Origin: Ursus arctos
Lineage: Eukaryota; Chordata; Mammalia; Carnivora; Ursidae
Length of the DNA stretch: 64,000 nt
Direction of reading: 5' to 3'
NCBI RefSeq assembly: GCF_023065955.2
Contig: NW_026622874.1
Location: 12,258,001-12,322,000, forward strand
The position numbers and the translations under genes are program-made. Positions 21,860-32,569 of this stretch are shown here, one piece after another (positions within the stretch are counted from its first letter, which is position 1; every line of letters starts with the position of its first letter). Under the pieces are notes generated by a model. That model had not been told where the DNA came from. It ran no database searches and was given only the letters and a program-made list of their open reading frames with translations.

Positions 21860-22849
21860 TCAATATATTAATTTTTAATATATTATTTTATTTTTAATAT
21901 GATTATATTTAATATAATTATTAATTTATATATACATTTTTTAAAGGGCTAAATACTTGAGCAACATTTTACAAAGAAAATATACAAATGGCCAACTTGC
22001 ATATGAAAAAGTATAAAGTATTCTGTATCAGTCATGGGGGCCAAAGCAAATTAAAATCACAATGAGATACCCATTGACACTCACTAGAATGTTTAAATTT
22101 AAAGACTGATAACACCAATTGTTGATGAAGATGTGGAATTATCAAACCTCTAATACACTACTAGTAGGAATATTATATGGTAAAACCACTTTGGAAACAT
22201 TCTGACAGTCTTTCATAAAGTTAAACATATACTTATCTGTAATCCAGCTGTCCCACTTTTTGGTACTTACCCAACAGAAATGGAAACATATATTTTAAAA
22301 AGTGAATGTTCAAAGCAACTTTATTCATAATAGCTAAAAACTGAAAATGCTCCATTAACAGATGAATGAAGGAAATGTGATACAACCATATAGTGTAATT
22401 CTACACACATTATGGCTAAGCCTCAAAAACATTATGCTGAGTTAAAGAAGCCAGACACTAAAGAATCTATAGTATTTAATTCCATTTAGTAGTGTTTGAT
22501 TTTTATTAAACTGTTCTATAATAGTCAAAACAAATCTATGGTTCTCAGGGTGGGAAAATGGGTGGTTAACAGGGATTAGCTGGGAAGAGGCAGGAAAGAT
22601 ATCTCTGGCCTGATTAAAATCTCTTGGAAAAAGTATGGGCTACCTGGGTGTGTGCATTTGAGCACTCTTCACCTCTAAAAATCTGAGATATAAATTATAC
22701 TTTCATTTTTAAAAAGATTTATAATGAAAAAATTCATACTATAATTTTGTTCATTGATGCCATTTCTTCCCGAATGCCTACCCCTTATTTCTCCACTCCT
22801 GATGAGTACTTGAGTATAAAATTAAACTTCATTTACCGACAAAACTAGT

Positions 22850-22930
22850 GACTATATTTATTTAACTACAAGGCTATATTGAGTACCGGTGCCAGGCATT
22901 GTTATGTGTCCTGGAAATACAGCAATGAAT
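22850..22930 (-). mobile_element. L2/MIR 3' end fragment
   Basis: TATATTGAGTACCGGTGCCA, GGCATTGTTATGTGTCCTGG and AAATACAGCAATGAA are the complement of the L2/MIR end. Short. Confidence 0.45.
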
Positions 22931-23348
22931 TTTTTCCCAAGAATCAGCCTAGAGTCATCTCCAAAGAAGGCAATCTGACAGGGGCTGAAAACCAGGGGAC
23001 AAGGAGAGAGAGGTGCATGTCAGCCAGAGGAACCCTTTAGGGAACTCATTAAGGGAACTCTTGGTAGTGACGAGTTTTGATTATTAAATTAAATTAGACA
23101 AAATAATGACTAAAAAGTTTCATGAATAAAAGATCACATTTGAGAGTGACCACAAAAGTCATGGAACTGCTGCTCTGGATGTCACCCGAGAGGTGGGAAG
23201 CAGCAAACCCCAGAAAGACAATTTTATCTAGTAGTACTCTGTTATGCTGCTGTCAGCATTGATGGTGGGGACAGTTGACTTGCTTATTTTGCATTCTATC
23301 GAGATCACTCTTTCAACACACTAATTTTTTTCTCTTCATTCCTCACAG

Positions 23349-23556
23349 CAGTACTGTTCAATAAAACCCTCTGTAATAATGAAAATGTTCTAGAGCTGAG
23401 CTGTCCAATTTGGTAGCCCCTAGCCACATGTGGCTATGGAGCACTTGAAAAATGTGGCTAGAACAACCGAGGAACTGGATTTTTTATTTTATTTCGTTTT
23501 ATTCATTTAAATTTAAATAGTCACATGTGGCTAATGGCTACCATATTAGGCAAGTT
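23349..23556. mobile_element. hAT-type miniature DNA transposon (MER family)
   Basis: CAGTACTGTTCAATAAAACC at the left end, then GAGCTGTCCAATTTGGTAGC, TAGCCACATGTGGCTATGG, GAGCACTTGAAAAATGTGGC and a mirrored end TCACATGTGGCTAATGGCTA with CCATATTAGGCAAG. The central part is nearly palindromic, as in the abundant hAT-Charlie MITE with that consensus. There is no coding capacity. Confidence 0.8.
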
Positions 23557-23559
23557 ACC

Positions 23560-24370
23560 CTCAAAGGTACGCAGGTACTGATTGATACAGCTCCAACCCC
23601 CAATAGACTCCAAAGGCGTTGAAGTTCTCTGTAAAAGGTTGCCTTGACTCTAGAAAGTGAATTAGTACACTTTCTTTTCTCTTCCATGCAAATATACTTG
23701 ACTTTTTGGATAGTATACCTTTTAAACCTCTGGATCTCAGTCTCAGGGAAGCTCGTGGCTTTTCTCTCCTCGTTCTCCTATTGTGAAGCCACTGGACCTC
23801 CTTACTGAGGAATGAAATGTTCTTATAACACTCATTTGTTTCTTCAGCAATTTCTGCGTGTGCCTGAAATACAGGGAAAGCCACTGGTGATCAAAATGGT
23901 TTCAGCTTCCACCTTCAGGGAATTTCTGCCTGCCTCTGAGGACTTTTGCCCTGAGAGCCTCCGGCAAAACCAGATCAAGCAATTCTACTCCGAATCTCAA
24001 GGAGAAACCTGTATTCTTCCCCTTCTACTTCTTTATTCCTACCCCTTTCTTTTTCTTGGTATCCATATACTAGGGCTAGTCTTCATGGATTTGATTTTTC
24101 TTCACAGTTATATAATCCAAAGCAATATTTCTGCAGGCTTTTCCTTGAACATTCAGTTCACAAAGCTGTTAACTTTGTATCGATTTGAAAGTAGGTCATC
24201 AGAATTTTAGATAATCAAGCCTCCTAGCATTAAAAATCGTTTGTTATACTGATTATTTCAGGGGGATTATTTACAAATTTTGTCAGCCCCTGTGTTCCCC
24301 CCTTGATCAATAAAGACAGCTTGACTCATGGGTCAGTTGATTTCCCTGAATGTACTATAATGCAGCAGAT
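23560..24370. other. unassigned DNA
   Basis: No repeat recognised. A 132-codon plus ORF (23812-24210) and a 107-codon minus ORF (23561-23884) overlap and have no motif, so both look like chance. Confidence 0.45.
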
Positions 24371-24374
24371 AAAA

Positions 24375-24780
24375 ACAGGGCTCCCAGGATTAGAATGTTT
24401 GGTTTCAAAACCTGATTCTAGGGGTGCCTGGGTGGCTCAGTCATTAAAGCGTCTGCCTTCAGCTCAGGGCGAGATCCCAGGGTCCTGGGATCCCTGCTCC
24501 GCTGGGAGAGCCTGCTTCTTCCTCTCCCACTCCCCCTGCTTGTGTCCCCTCTCTCGCTGGCTGTCTCTCTCTCTCTGTGTCAAATAAATAAACAAAATCT
24601 TAAAAAAAAAAAAACCCGATTCTACTGCTTATTGACTGTCTGACCATAAATAAGTTAGAGATGTGCTTCATATTTTCATCTGTATAACATAGAAATCAAT
24701 CTCATAAAAGTAATGTGAAGATTGAGATAACGCCTGCAAAGCTCCAAGAAGAGTGCAGGGTGCATAGCATACCCTCCATC
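24375..24780 (+). mobile_element. MIR SINE split by a CAN-SINE
   Basis: Left part: GGATTAGAATGTTTGGTTTC, AAAACCTGATTCTA. Right part: TCTACTGCTTATTGACTG, TCTGACCATAAATAAGTTAG, TTTTCATCTGTATAACATAG, AGTGTGCAGGGTGCATAGCA in approximate MIR order. The MIR is continuous if the SINE at 24421-24610 is removed. Confidence 0.7.
24421..24610 (+). mobile_element. CAN-SINE inserted in MIR
   Basis: GGGGTGCCTGGGTGGCTCAG head, TTCAGCTCAGGGCGAGATCC, an internal deletion in the ATCAGGCTCC region, and CAAATAAATAAACAAAATCT tail. Target duplication AAAACCTGATTCTA / AAAACCCGATTCTA (one mismatch) at about 24407-24420 and 24611-24624. Confidence 0.96.
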
Positions 24781-24789
24781 AGCAAGAAG

Positions 24790-25815
24790 TATCATTTTAT
24801 CACATGCTTCTTTTCTTCCCTTTTTAGTCTACTAAATTAGAAGAAAAAAAAAAACCTCACAGAGTGTTAGGAATAAGAGCGTTTATGGACGCTTTCAGAG
24901 AGTTCTGGACATTCATATTCAGCCCTGAGCTCAGGGACACTAAGATTTCTCACAGAAATCAGTGCTGTGTCAGTTGTCAAGTCAGCCAGCTCCGTTTGAA
25001 GTAGGGAAGGCAAAAAAGGCCTCTGAGATAAAGGCAAATAGTTTCCTAATACGATTTTTTGTTTCCACATGGCTGTGGAAAGCATTTCTTAGTTCCCTCG
25101 TGGATGGGTTATTTTGTTTGTTTGTTTTGCCTTGTTTTCTTTTTCTCAGTTCTTCACAAATCATCGATTTCTTTCTCCAAAGAAGAAGGAAATCCCCAAA
25201 TGTGGAATGATCAAGGTCTCTGGGATTGACCGTGGGGTCAGCTTAGTCTTATTTCAAAAATCCCAGTATCTCATCCTCAATAATGAAAATGCTGATGCTA
25301 CTGCCCCCACACTAATAGGTTCCAGCCAGATAAATGCTGAGTATGTTACGGAAATACATCACCTGAGCAAGTGTTTGGCAATTATACAATCGGCTTCCAG
25401 TGTCAATAAGAAAGTTTTCATATCGTTCCTCATTTCAGAACTTCGAAGTTGAGAACTTTAACTCGGAAGTCAATGAACTTCAGTGTAGGACCAGTGCTCT
25501 GTAAGTGCTTCTCAGCGCCCTGCACAGAATGCGAAAGGACACGTGCCAGTGTCTGTGGTTGCACCCCATCTCCTTCCACACTTCAGTACTTCCATCACTA
25601 TTTCCATCAAGATCATGCGACATTTCACTACCCATTAGCCACTCTGGGGAAATATCATAATCATAAAGATAAGGAGAAACAGCATTCTCTAGAAGGTTTC
25701 AGCGAAGATATTGTAGTGTATCTGATGGGTCATTTTGTGATTTCCATGAATACCTAAAATGTTAGTGTTTCAGGAGTTAGAAGTGGAGATTCTAAAGAAA
25801 CAAAGACGATGACAG
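24790..25815. other. unassigned DNA
   Basis: No repeat recognised. A 112-codon plus ORF (25114-25452) follows a polypyrimidine-CAG (TTTTCTCAG near 25139-25150) and could imitate an exon, but has no matching motif or donor that I trust. A second ORF (25449-25757) also lacks motifs. Confidence 0.4.
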
Positions 25816-25819
25816 ACTC

Positions 25820-26040
25820 CTTGATTAGCCACTCCACCTGTGAGACTTCCCTGCTGTGTGCTCTCACAGCATTCATACAGCATATCACATTTGTGTCATT
25901 ATTTAATTTTTCTCTTTCCCACTAGACTGGGAGCCCAGAGCGAATGGAGACTATTTTATTTGGTGCTGTGTAGCCAGTGACTGGCAGCCATAGTGAGGTC
26001 TCAATTCATATTGCTTGAACACATAAGTGAATAAATGAGT
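25820..26040 (+). mobile_element. L2 LINE 3' end
   Basis: CTCTCACAGCATTCATACAG, CACATTTGTGTCATTATTTA, TTCCCACTAGACTGGGAGCC and CAGAGCGAATGGAGACTATT correspond to the L2 end (CACACTGTATTGTAATTAT ... CCCACTAGACTGTGAGCTCC ... GGGCAGGGACTGTGTC). Confidence 0.7.
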
Positions 26041-26044
26041 AATC

Positions 26045-27235
26045 CAGTCCAAATTGGAATAAAAAGTTAAGATAAAAATTTAATATGAAAACCAAGCTAA
26101 CCATCTTTCATGTGTTATAATAGTTAATGAGTTGTCAAAAGACTGGCATACCAATGATAGCATTCTTTTTATTTTATTATTTGCCTTTTCCAAATTCCAA
26201 CACGTGCGTCTTACTATAACTAATTTAAGCTGCCCGTTGCTTTAAAAACCAAGGGTGAGACACATTTGCCAACCACATAAAGATAGGCAGAAAGATGTGT
26301 GAATTCTACCTTGAACTAATAGTTCATAAAGGGGGATTATTTCTTGTATCAGAACGCCAGCTAACAAATGCAGAAGGAATGATGGAGTTAGAAGTCACCA
26401 TTTTGCAGACCCTAATGGAATAGTGGATGTAATTAACGGTCCTCAGTGGACACCAAAATCATTAGGTAACCAGCTAAAGCGGAACATTTTCACAGGATGA
26501 CCAGGCTGACAACACCAGAACTTACTGATCTTAATATCACAAAAGGAAAAATACCCAGGCATGTTGTAGCTACTGGTGTGATGCATAAAACATTCATCAT
26601 ACACCTGTGAAGTATTCTTACCAAAAATCAAATCTGCATCTTATCAAACCTCTAGATCAAATTTCCAGTTCACAGGGACTGCGAGGGACAGAGGAACATG
26701 TTAGTGATGCCACAGGATGCAATAAGCAAATCCCGACTACAGGAAATTCTACAGAATAAACAGAGCAGTTCCCTCCACAGGTATATGACAAGGGGGAGAA
26801 AAAGAGAGAGGAAAACCTATGGTTTGAAAGAGATTTAAAAGATGCATCCATTGAATACAAGTGTAAACACTTTTGGGTTCTGATTTGAACCCAAATCTGT
26901 AAAACAACAAATTTTAAAGTTATCAGGCAATCAGGAAAGTTTGAACACTGACTAAATATTTGACCATATTAAGGAATTACTTGTTAGTTAATTTAAGCAT
27001 GAAATGGTATTGGTAGGAATCTTTTACAGATACCCATTCAAGTATTCATGAAGGAAGGATATGTTACATAGGATTGGTTTCAAAATAATCTCGTTGGGGA
27101 AGGTAGGGGATGTATAGATAAAACATGTCTGGTCATGTTTGATACTTATCGAAGTTGGGTGATACATATAGAGAGACTAATAATGTTCTTGTTACTTTCA
27201 TAATAAACTGTAAAATGAGGGGGAAATAGGCAGAA
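26045..27235. other. unassigned DNA
   Basis: No recognised repeat or gene over about 1.2 kb. Confidence 0.45.
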
Positions 27236-27239
27236 AAGA

Positions 27240-27520
27240 ATTTTGAAAACAATCCAGGATTGGGGTTGAGACTGCCGTTCTCTACTACTTATCAGCTGAG
27301 TGACCACAGTGAATACTAAAAAAAAAAAGAAAGAAAAAGAAAGAAAACAACAAAACCCCAACTTCTTGTTTCTCAGTTTCCTCCTCCATTCAATGGGGAC
27401 AATAATGGTACTTGCCTAACAAAGTTGCCAAGATTTGATGAATTAATACCTATAGAGAGCTTAGAACTGTTAATTAGATACACAGTATGCTAATACATGT
27501 TAGCTATTTAAAGAGAAGTC
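27240..27520 (+). mobile_element. MIR SINE with an A-rich insertion
   Basis: ACTACTTATCAGCTGAGTGA, then an AAAGAAAG tract (27318-27352), then TCTCAGTTTCCTCCTCCATT, CAATGGGGACAATAATGG, TACTTGCCTAACAAAGTTGC and GAGAGCTTAGAACTG: a MIR read in sense. The purine tract looks like a later expansion or a lost insertion. Confidence 0.75.
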
Positions 27521-27689
27521 ACTCTAACCAGGAATTAACTTTGAAGTTCAGCTGGAAAACTTGCCAACTCTAATTATTTGGTAGCAGCTTCCTAAAGTCT
27601 TGTAATGAGTATGATTTTGAGACCAAATGTGAGCACAGCAAAAGCAAATTGGGTTTAGGTCTGCAAATGTGGGCAAAGTGGGTATGTAT

Positions 27690-27905
27690 GGAGATATTTG
27701 CCAACTCTTTTCTATGGACCCCAAGAACCAAAGATAGAACAGTTTTCATAAAATTACAGAACTGTGTAACTGGCAGCTACTTTATCCGTTCTTTTATCGA
27801 GAAGAAAACTAGAGCCCAGAGAGGCCAAGTAATGTGTTAAAAATCATGCAGCTGGCATTTAAACAACCCATAGGACTGAGATCTTAAGATCCCAGTAAGA
27901 CAAGT
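27690..27905 (-). mobile_element. probable MIR fragment
   Basis: GAGAAGAAAACTAGAGCCCA, GAGAGGCCAAGTAATGTG and AATCATGCAGCTGGCATTTA on the + strand resemble antisense MIR. Confidence 0.5.
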
Positions 27906-28860
27906 TATGTGTTTCTTATATTAGCATTGCTTCTGTAACGAAAGTCCATTCATCCATGAATCCAACTATGACTAGAGCCGCAACCTATTTTATTCTGGGA
28001 TTTCCCTAAATATTGAGAAACAGATAAAAGAATCAGTGTGGTGGGGCTGAGGAGGGCTAAAGCAGACAACAGAGCATCATTCCCTGGTTAGTAAGAAACT
28101 GAATCATTCCCCACCACTCATCTCTTTGTTTTGCAGGGTCAAGTTTCCAAAGGATTTTGTAGGTCAAACCCTACACACTAGTGCCTATAACCATTTAGAT
28201 CTCTGGTTTCCTCCGTGGCCAATGAGACCCCTCAGAATGGTCACTCCAAGAACTCAGTAATGACAGTGCTATGGATCATTTTTGAGGTCTGTTTGTAGGC
28301 ATCTGAAAATATCATTCAATTGCCTTGAAATAAAGGAAGCATTTGTTTTATTTGAGAGTGTCCTAACTGTTCACAGGGAACATCCAAAGTAAGCATATTC
28401 TTTCCCAAAAAACAGTTTTCAAGAGGGGTGTATATTTCTTGCATTGCCAAGAACAAAGCTTTAATCTGTGAGGCACTTGAGAGCTAAGTGTATTTCAAAG
28501 ACATTTAAAACTTATCGGTTAATAAGTCAGTTCTTCTTGGGAAGTTTCAGTGGCTGAATTGAAGAACTGTTCACAAGCAAATTAAAAATTGAAGTCATTA
28601 TTCAAAATATTGTCTTTAAAATGTACTGTTAATCAAAATGGGCCTGTAGAAAGGTCAAACAACCCTTTTTATGTCCCCTCACCATGTAAATTACTGATGG
28701 GAAAGAAAACTATGAACCAGTTACTGCTCTTAGAGACCATTTGCACACAGGGAAACACTTCATAAACTAAGCAATATTTTCAACAAAGTAGTTCAGTGTC
28801 TTCAAAACATTTCTCTGTAGCAAATACGCTTGCAAAAGAACCACTGTTCTAGTAATTATT
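27905..28860. other. unassigned DNA
   Basis: About 1 kb with no recognised repeat, gene or RNA. Confidence 0.45.
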
Positions 28861-28899
28861 AAACTTACCTGTAGTCCCCTTGACACCATGTCTTTCCAT

Positions 28900-29420
28900 G
28901 TGTCTTTTCACGTTTTTGTAGCTATTCTTTGTTACCATACTAAAATGTAATAAGCTGTGATTTCTTAAAGGTTACTAGCAATGTGGAATCTGAAACCATA
29001 CCAACAAACTTTTCATACTCTATTACATTAAAATCCGCTTGTCTTCTTGTACTGTGAGGAGATCTTTCACTCATGCCTGATTTTGTAACATCATACATTG
29101 GTAATTGGAAACATATTGGTTTACTGAGTTATTCGGATCTTCCAAATGTTGTCACACAATCACATTTATTAATATCACCACCAATTTTGTCAGAAAAGCC
29201 TTTATGTATTGGGAAGCTGTCAAAGTCATGGTGGTAGACAAAATTTTCCAAGATTCTAATTTTCTTTTTAAACCTTTAATTTTATCATTGGCAACAGATA
29301 CTTGTTTTCCCTGAAGTGACAAACTTACTTCATTTCTTCTTGAGAAAATGTCTGCCAAGTCCCCAAGTCTGAATAACATGTTAAAAAAGAAACAACATAC
29401 CCCAAATGGAGTCACTTGTG
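28900..29420 (-). pseudogene. decayed hAT (Charlie/ZBED-like) transposase fragment
   Basis: On the minus strand an 87-codon open stretch (29152-29415) contains LGDLADIFSRRNEVSLSLQG followed by NDKIKGLKRKLESWK. From memory this matches the C-terminal half of hAT-Charlie transposases and their domesticated relatives (ZBED5, SCAND3, FAM200 type): L.YLADIF..LN.LNLSLQG then DKI.AFK.KL.LW. Past one in-frame stop the homology continues in the same frame (QHLEDPNNSVNQYVSNY), then after a frameshift as EKFVGMVSDSTLLVTFKKSQ at about 28940-29020, matching the family's SDstLk..F..sl..FW block. The N-terminal half and any DDE catalytic residues are not visible. Either a DNA transposon remnant or a retrocopy of a domesticated gene. 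It carries stops and shifts, so it is not functional. Confidence 0.65.
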
Positions 29421-29468
29421 CTTAGCCACCAAACCAAAACTTAATACCTAACTTAATTGCAGTTTTAG

Positions 29469-29774
29469 TGCCCCTCCCCCCTACCCCAGGAATATAAATT
29501 TAACTAGTCAGTCTGGAATTCCTTGATCGGCACTTGTTAAATAATCCATCTTACAGACCCTTTTGTCTCTCCCAAAAAGATGACCCAAAATAATCCTTTT
29601 TTTCATTTACAACTTCTTTGTCCCACCCCTCCTCTACCTTTAAAAACTTTTCCTTTTCTGTAGCTCTTTGGAGCTCCTTTCTGTTTGCTCGATGGGATGC
29701 TGCCCGACTCATGAATCCTTGAATAAAGCCAATTTGATCTTTAAATTTACTTAGTTGAATTTTGTAGTTTAACA
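29469..29774 (+). mobile_element. probable solo ERV LTR
   Basis: A tract opening TGCCCCTCCC and closing GTAGTTTAACA, with a polyadenylation signal AATAAA at 29722-29727 after CTCATGAATCCTTG, and a U5-like end (GCCAATTTGATCTTTAAATT). The 4-bp flanks TTAG (29465-29468) and ATAG (29775-29778) match at three of four positions. The layout fits an ERV1-type solo LTR. The right end is more certain than the left. There is no internal viral sequence. The 92-codon minus ORF over it is chance. Confidence 0.5.
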
Positions 29775-29779
29775 ATAGT

Positions 29780-30600
29780 GTGTCATTCCTTCTTTCAAGT
29801 AAAACAACAACAAAAAGTTTCAGGAACAAAGTGGAGACTTCAGCTCACAACTCATATAATCATCTGTGCTTTTCCCTAAAAACAAGAATTCATCTTAGTT
29901 CATTATCTAGCAGAAGCGCTTTTGTGTGCTTTGCATTTCGTTACAAAGAATATTAAAGGAACATGTACTAGCTTTGCCTGTTTTGTTTGTTTTTTACTGT
30001 GAGTGTGTGGTGGGGAATGCAGTGACTGCTGGGACGATAGGGGGGAGGTCACTGTATTGATTATGCTACAGGGCTAGCAGTTTTACCCACTAATGCTTTT
30101 GCACTCTACGTGCATTATTACGAAAGTAATTTTGACCTCGTAGACCCTCTGATAAGGTCTCAGAGGCCTACAAATCATCTGTTGATGACACTTGAAAACC
30201 GCTGCCCTATGGATATTAATTCTGACAGTCTGTAATCTGAAATAAAAATGCAATAAAGAAAGACTACAGGAAAGGCAAGAAGGAAAAGTTTAAAGAAAGA
30301 GCTTAATTCCTCCTTGGGTTGGGCAAAAGTAACCTTTCATGGAAGAAAGAGGAGAGTATCTTCTGGGCAGGCTACAAACCCGACCCTACAGTTCAGTGGT
30401 AAATGAAAAAATGAAAGGAATATAAATCTAATACTAAATAAGAAATTACATTAAATACAATAAAAGCATTTTGCATCTGCAATGTGAAAAATACATTTGG
30501 AATATCCCTATTATTATTTCCTTTCTACCATTGGAATAATCTTGATTTGACAATACTTACTGGACAAATTTAGGAAAGACCCTAAATTCTCATATCATAT
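29780..30600. other. mostly unassigned DNA; possible hAT fragment at 30055-30207
   Basis: ATAAGGTCTCAGAGGCCTAC ... CACTTGAAAACCGCTG near 30150-30207 looks like the right end of a hAT-Charlie MITE. The left end is not clear. The rest is unrecognised. Confidence 0.35.
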
Positions 30601-30708
30601 ACAAGAATGATAATTCCTTTTTTTGTTTTTAGAGTTGCCCTTGATTCAAAGAAATGGAAAATCTGTGCTTCCAGATTTTGGATGGCAACTTTATTAGATA
30701 GCAGCTTC

Positions 30709-30791
30709 ATTACTAACCTCATAACTGGGAGGATACTCACTTTGGATAGTAATGTTATTACTAACCTCACAACTGGGGGGAAATTTCCCCC
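30709..30791 (+). repeat. diverged direct duplication ending in a palindrome
   Basis: A 25-nt unit (ATTACTAACCTCATAACTGG plus GAGGA) at 30709-30733 recurs at 30757-30781 with two mismatches, period 48 bp. The second copy runs into a 16-bp perfect palindrome, GGGGGAAATTTCCCCC, at 30776-30791. Confidence 0.8.
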
Positions 30792-30799
30792 AAAGTAAT

Positions 30800-31640
30800 G
30801 TAATGGATAAAGCCAACTTAGGTCCAAATGCAACGAGTTTGATAACATAGGTGTGTGGGTCACCCGGAAAGTGCATTTTTGCACATTGATGCTTTAAATA
30901 TTCATCAAGAAAACATGCTTTTGAAAAGAATTCTCAGATGAACCTCTGTCAGGCAGGGAATCACTTCCTATTTTTTCAAACTGTCTACTGGTTGTCTTTT
31001 TAAGCATAAAACTAAAGCCTTTTCCTTGTAGAACATGTAGAAAATGTTTTACATTTTTCTAGGAGAAAAAAAGGAGAGGGGAAGACAATAATAAATCATC
31101 CTTAATGCCACATTACCATTTTATAACTTACGGGAATTTTTTTTTTAGAGAAAAATACACATTCACTGTAAAAAGAATTCTGTGAAATTTACTAATAAAA
31201 GTTGACATAAGGAAATATGACCATTACAAAAATGGTAACCACTGTAAACTCTCCTCCCTCTTTCCTTCCTCTTGTTAAACCAGTTAAATAGTCTGAACTC
31301 AGTAGAAATAAAAGCATGAAACAGTTTTATACTCTTTCCTCATCATTGCCTTCCATGCGGCTAGTGGCAGCTTTCTTTCCTATCTCATGCGGATATATAG
31401 GAGATGACACAAAGCTTCGTCATTTTAATCTCACAACCGGCGTGGACTTCAGAGCCTCCTGCCCCGGGGTCCAGCCCCTGGGCCTGGAGTCTACTGGACA
31501 GTCACACCCCCTTCACCATTTTCCACTCCTTCCCAACTGCAGTCATTGCTAATGTTCTTTCGCTGTGTTTTTGTCCTTCTTGCTTACTCTTTCTCTCTAT
31601 GAAAAGGTTAATAGTATCTAAGTATTTTTTTTATGTCTTT
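30800..31640. other. unassigned DNA
   Basis: No gene or repeat family recognised. 31430-31530 is locally GC-richer (GCCCCGGGGTCCAGCCCC) but short and without splice context. Confidence 0.4.
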
Positions 31641-31658
31641 AAGAATTCTTTGAGCATA

Positions 31659-31858
31659 GGGGCGCCTGGGTGGCACAGTGGTTAAGCGTCTGCCTTCGGC
31701 TCAGGGCGTGATCCCGGCGTTCTGGGATCGAGCCCCACATCAGGCTCCTCTGCTATGAGCCTGCCTCTTCCTCTCCCACTCCCCCTGCTTGTGTTCCCTC
31801 TCTCACTGGCTGTCTCTATCTCTGTCGAATAAATAAATAAAATCTTTAAAAAAAAAAA
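31659..31858 (+). mobile_element. CAN-SINE (young subtype)
   Basis: A near-consensus copy: GGCGCCTGGGTGGCACAGTG, TTCGGCTCAGGGCGTGATCC, CGAGCCCCACATCAGGCTCC, TCTATCTCTGTCGAATAAAT and a long A tail. The tRNA-like A box (TGGCACAGTGG) and B box (GATCGAGCCCC) are intact. A perfect 18-bp target duplication, AAGAATTCTTTGAGCATA, lies at 31641-31658 and 31859-31876, the cleanest in the window. Confidence 0.98.
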
Positions 31859-31979
31859 AAGAATTCTTTGAGCATAATTTTAATGCCTACATATTAAACT
31901 GTCATATGATTATTCTATACCTTTCCATTAGTGTTGTATTCAATTTGTTTTTACAACCTGACTTCCACACCTCAGATTT

Positions 31980-32480
31980 TTTTTTTAAACATGCACATTT
32001 AATGTGGGTTGAAACCCCATAGAGCGCCCTTCTGTGAACTACCCCTTCCCCATAGAATTTCAGTGTGGCTGCAAAGGTTTTAGATGATTGTTGGGTAAAA
32101 AAGAATTTGGCTGGTATTTGTCCCTGGTCCCTGGGAGGGATCCTCCAAACATTTGGAATTTACTTAGTGATAGGAGTGTCTTTGTTATTCATGATGGACC
32201 CCTGGGAACTACTCTGAGTTTATGCTAACAACATGACTCATGGTGGGCTCCTAGATAGTTTCGGGCCATGCCTGGAAGACTATGTCACTAGAGGGTTGCA
32301 GGAAGGGAAGAGGGGCTGGAGATCTAGTTCAATCACACGGTCAATGATTCAATTAGCATGCTTATGTAATGAAACCCCAATAAATTCTGGACACAGAAGC
32401 TCAACTGAGCTTCCTTGTTGGTGATACACATCAATGTAGGGAGACACTTCTATAGTGTTCAATGCAACAGAGGCATCGAG
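31980..32480 (+). mobile_element. old ERVL-like LTR remnant
   Basis: From TTTAGATGATTGTTGGGT through AGGGGCTGGAGATCTAGTTC, AATCACACGGTCAATGATTC, TTATGTAATGAAACCCC, AATAAATTCTGGACACAG and GAGCTTCCTTGTTGGTGATA it follows a class of mammalian LTRs with CATGCCTATGTAATGAAGCC and GAGAGCTTCCGGGTTGGTGA. Ends cannot be fixed. No internal region. Confidence 0.5.
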
Positions 32481-32569
32481 AGCGATGTGCAGTGCAACTG
32501 TCACCGCTGGACCCCAAGACCGGGCCTTTACGGCCCACCTGCTTAGACTCACTAACCCTTGTCTTACAT

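Larger units (their letters stand above)
19945..22730 (+). mobile_element. old L1 fragment: ORF2 3' part and 3' UTR, split by four SINEs
   Basis: The L1 begins near GACTAAGACAAGAAAAATAA and follows the C-terminal third of ORF2 (CATATTGGAAAAGAAGAC, TTATTCAGAGGTGACATGG in place of the RT active-site region, GCAAGACCTATACATGCAAA), then the 3' region (GACCAATTGGCTATCTATAT, ATCACAATGAGATACCCATT, CCAGCTGTCCCACTTTTTGG, ATTCATAATAGCTAAAAACT), ending near 22720. Stops and frameshifts are frequent, so it is inactive. It is interrupted at 20625-20850, 21060-21255, 21403-21593 and 21683-21859. Confidence 0.9.

Noticed and set aside
23812..24210. 132-codon plus ORF
   Set aside because: It is hydrophobic in part but overlaps another ORF on the minus strand and has no known domain.
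25114..25452. Possible exon after a TTTTCTCAG acceptor
   Set aside because: No matching donor, no recognised protein and no neighbouring exon; an acceptor-like site alone is common.
31659..31760. tRNA gene suggested by A and B boxes
   Set aside because: The boxes belong to the tRNA-derived head of a CAN-SINE; there is no cloverleaf or terminator of a true tRNA gene.
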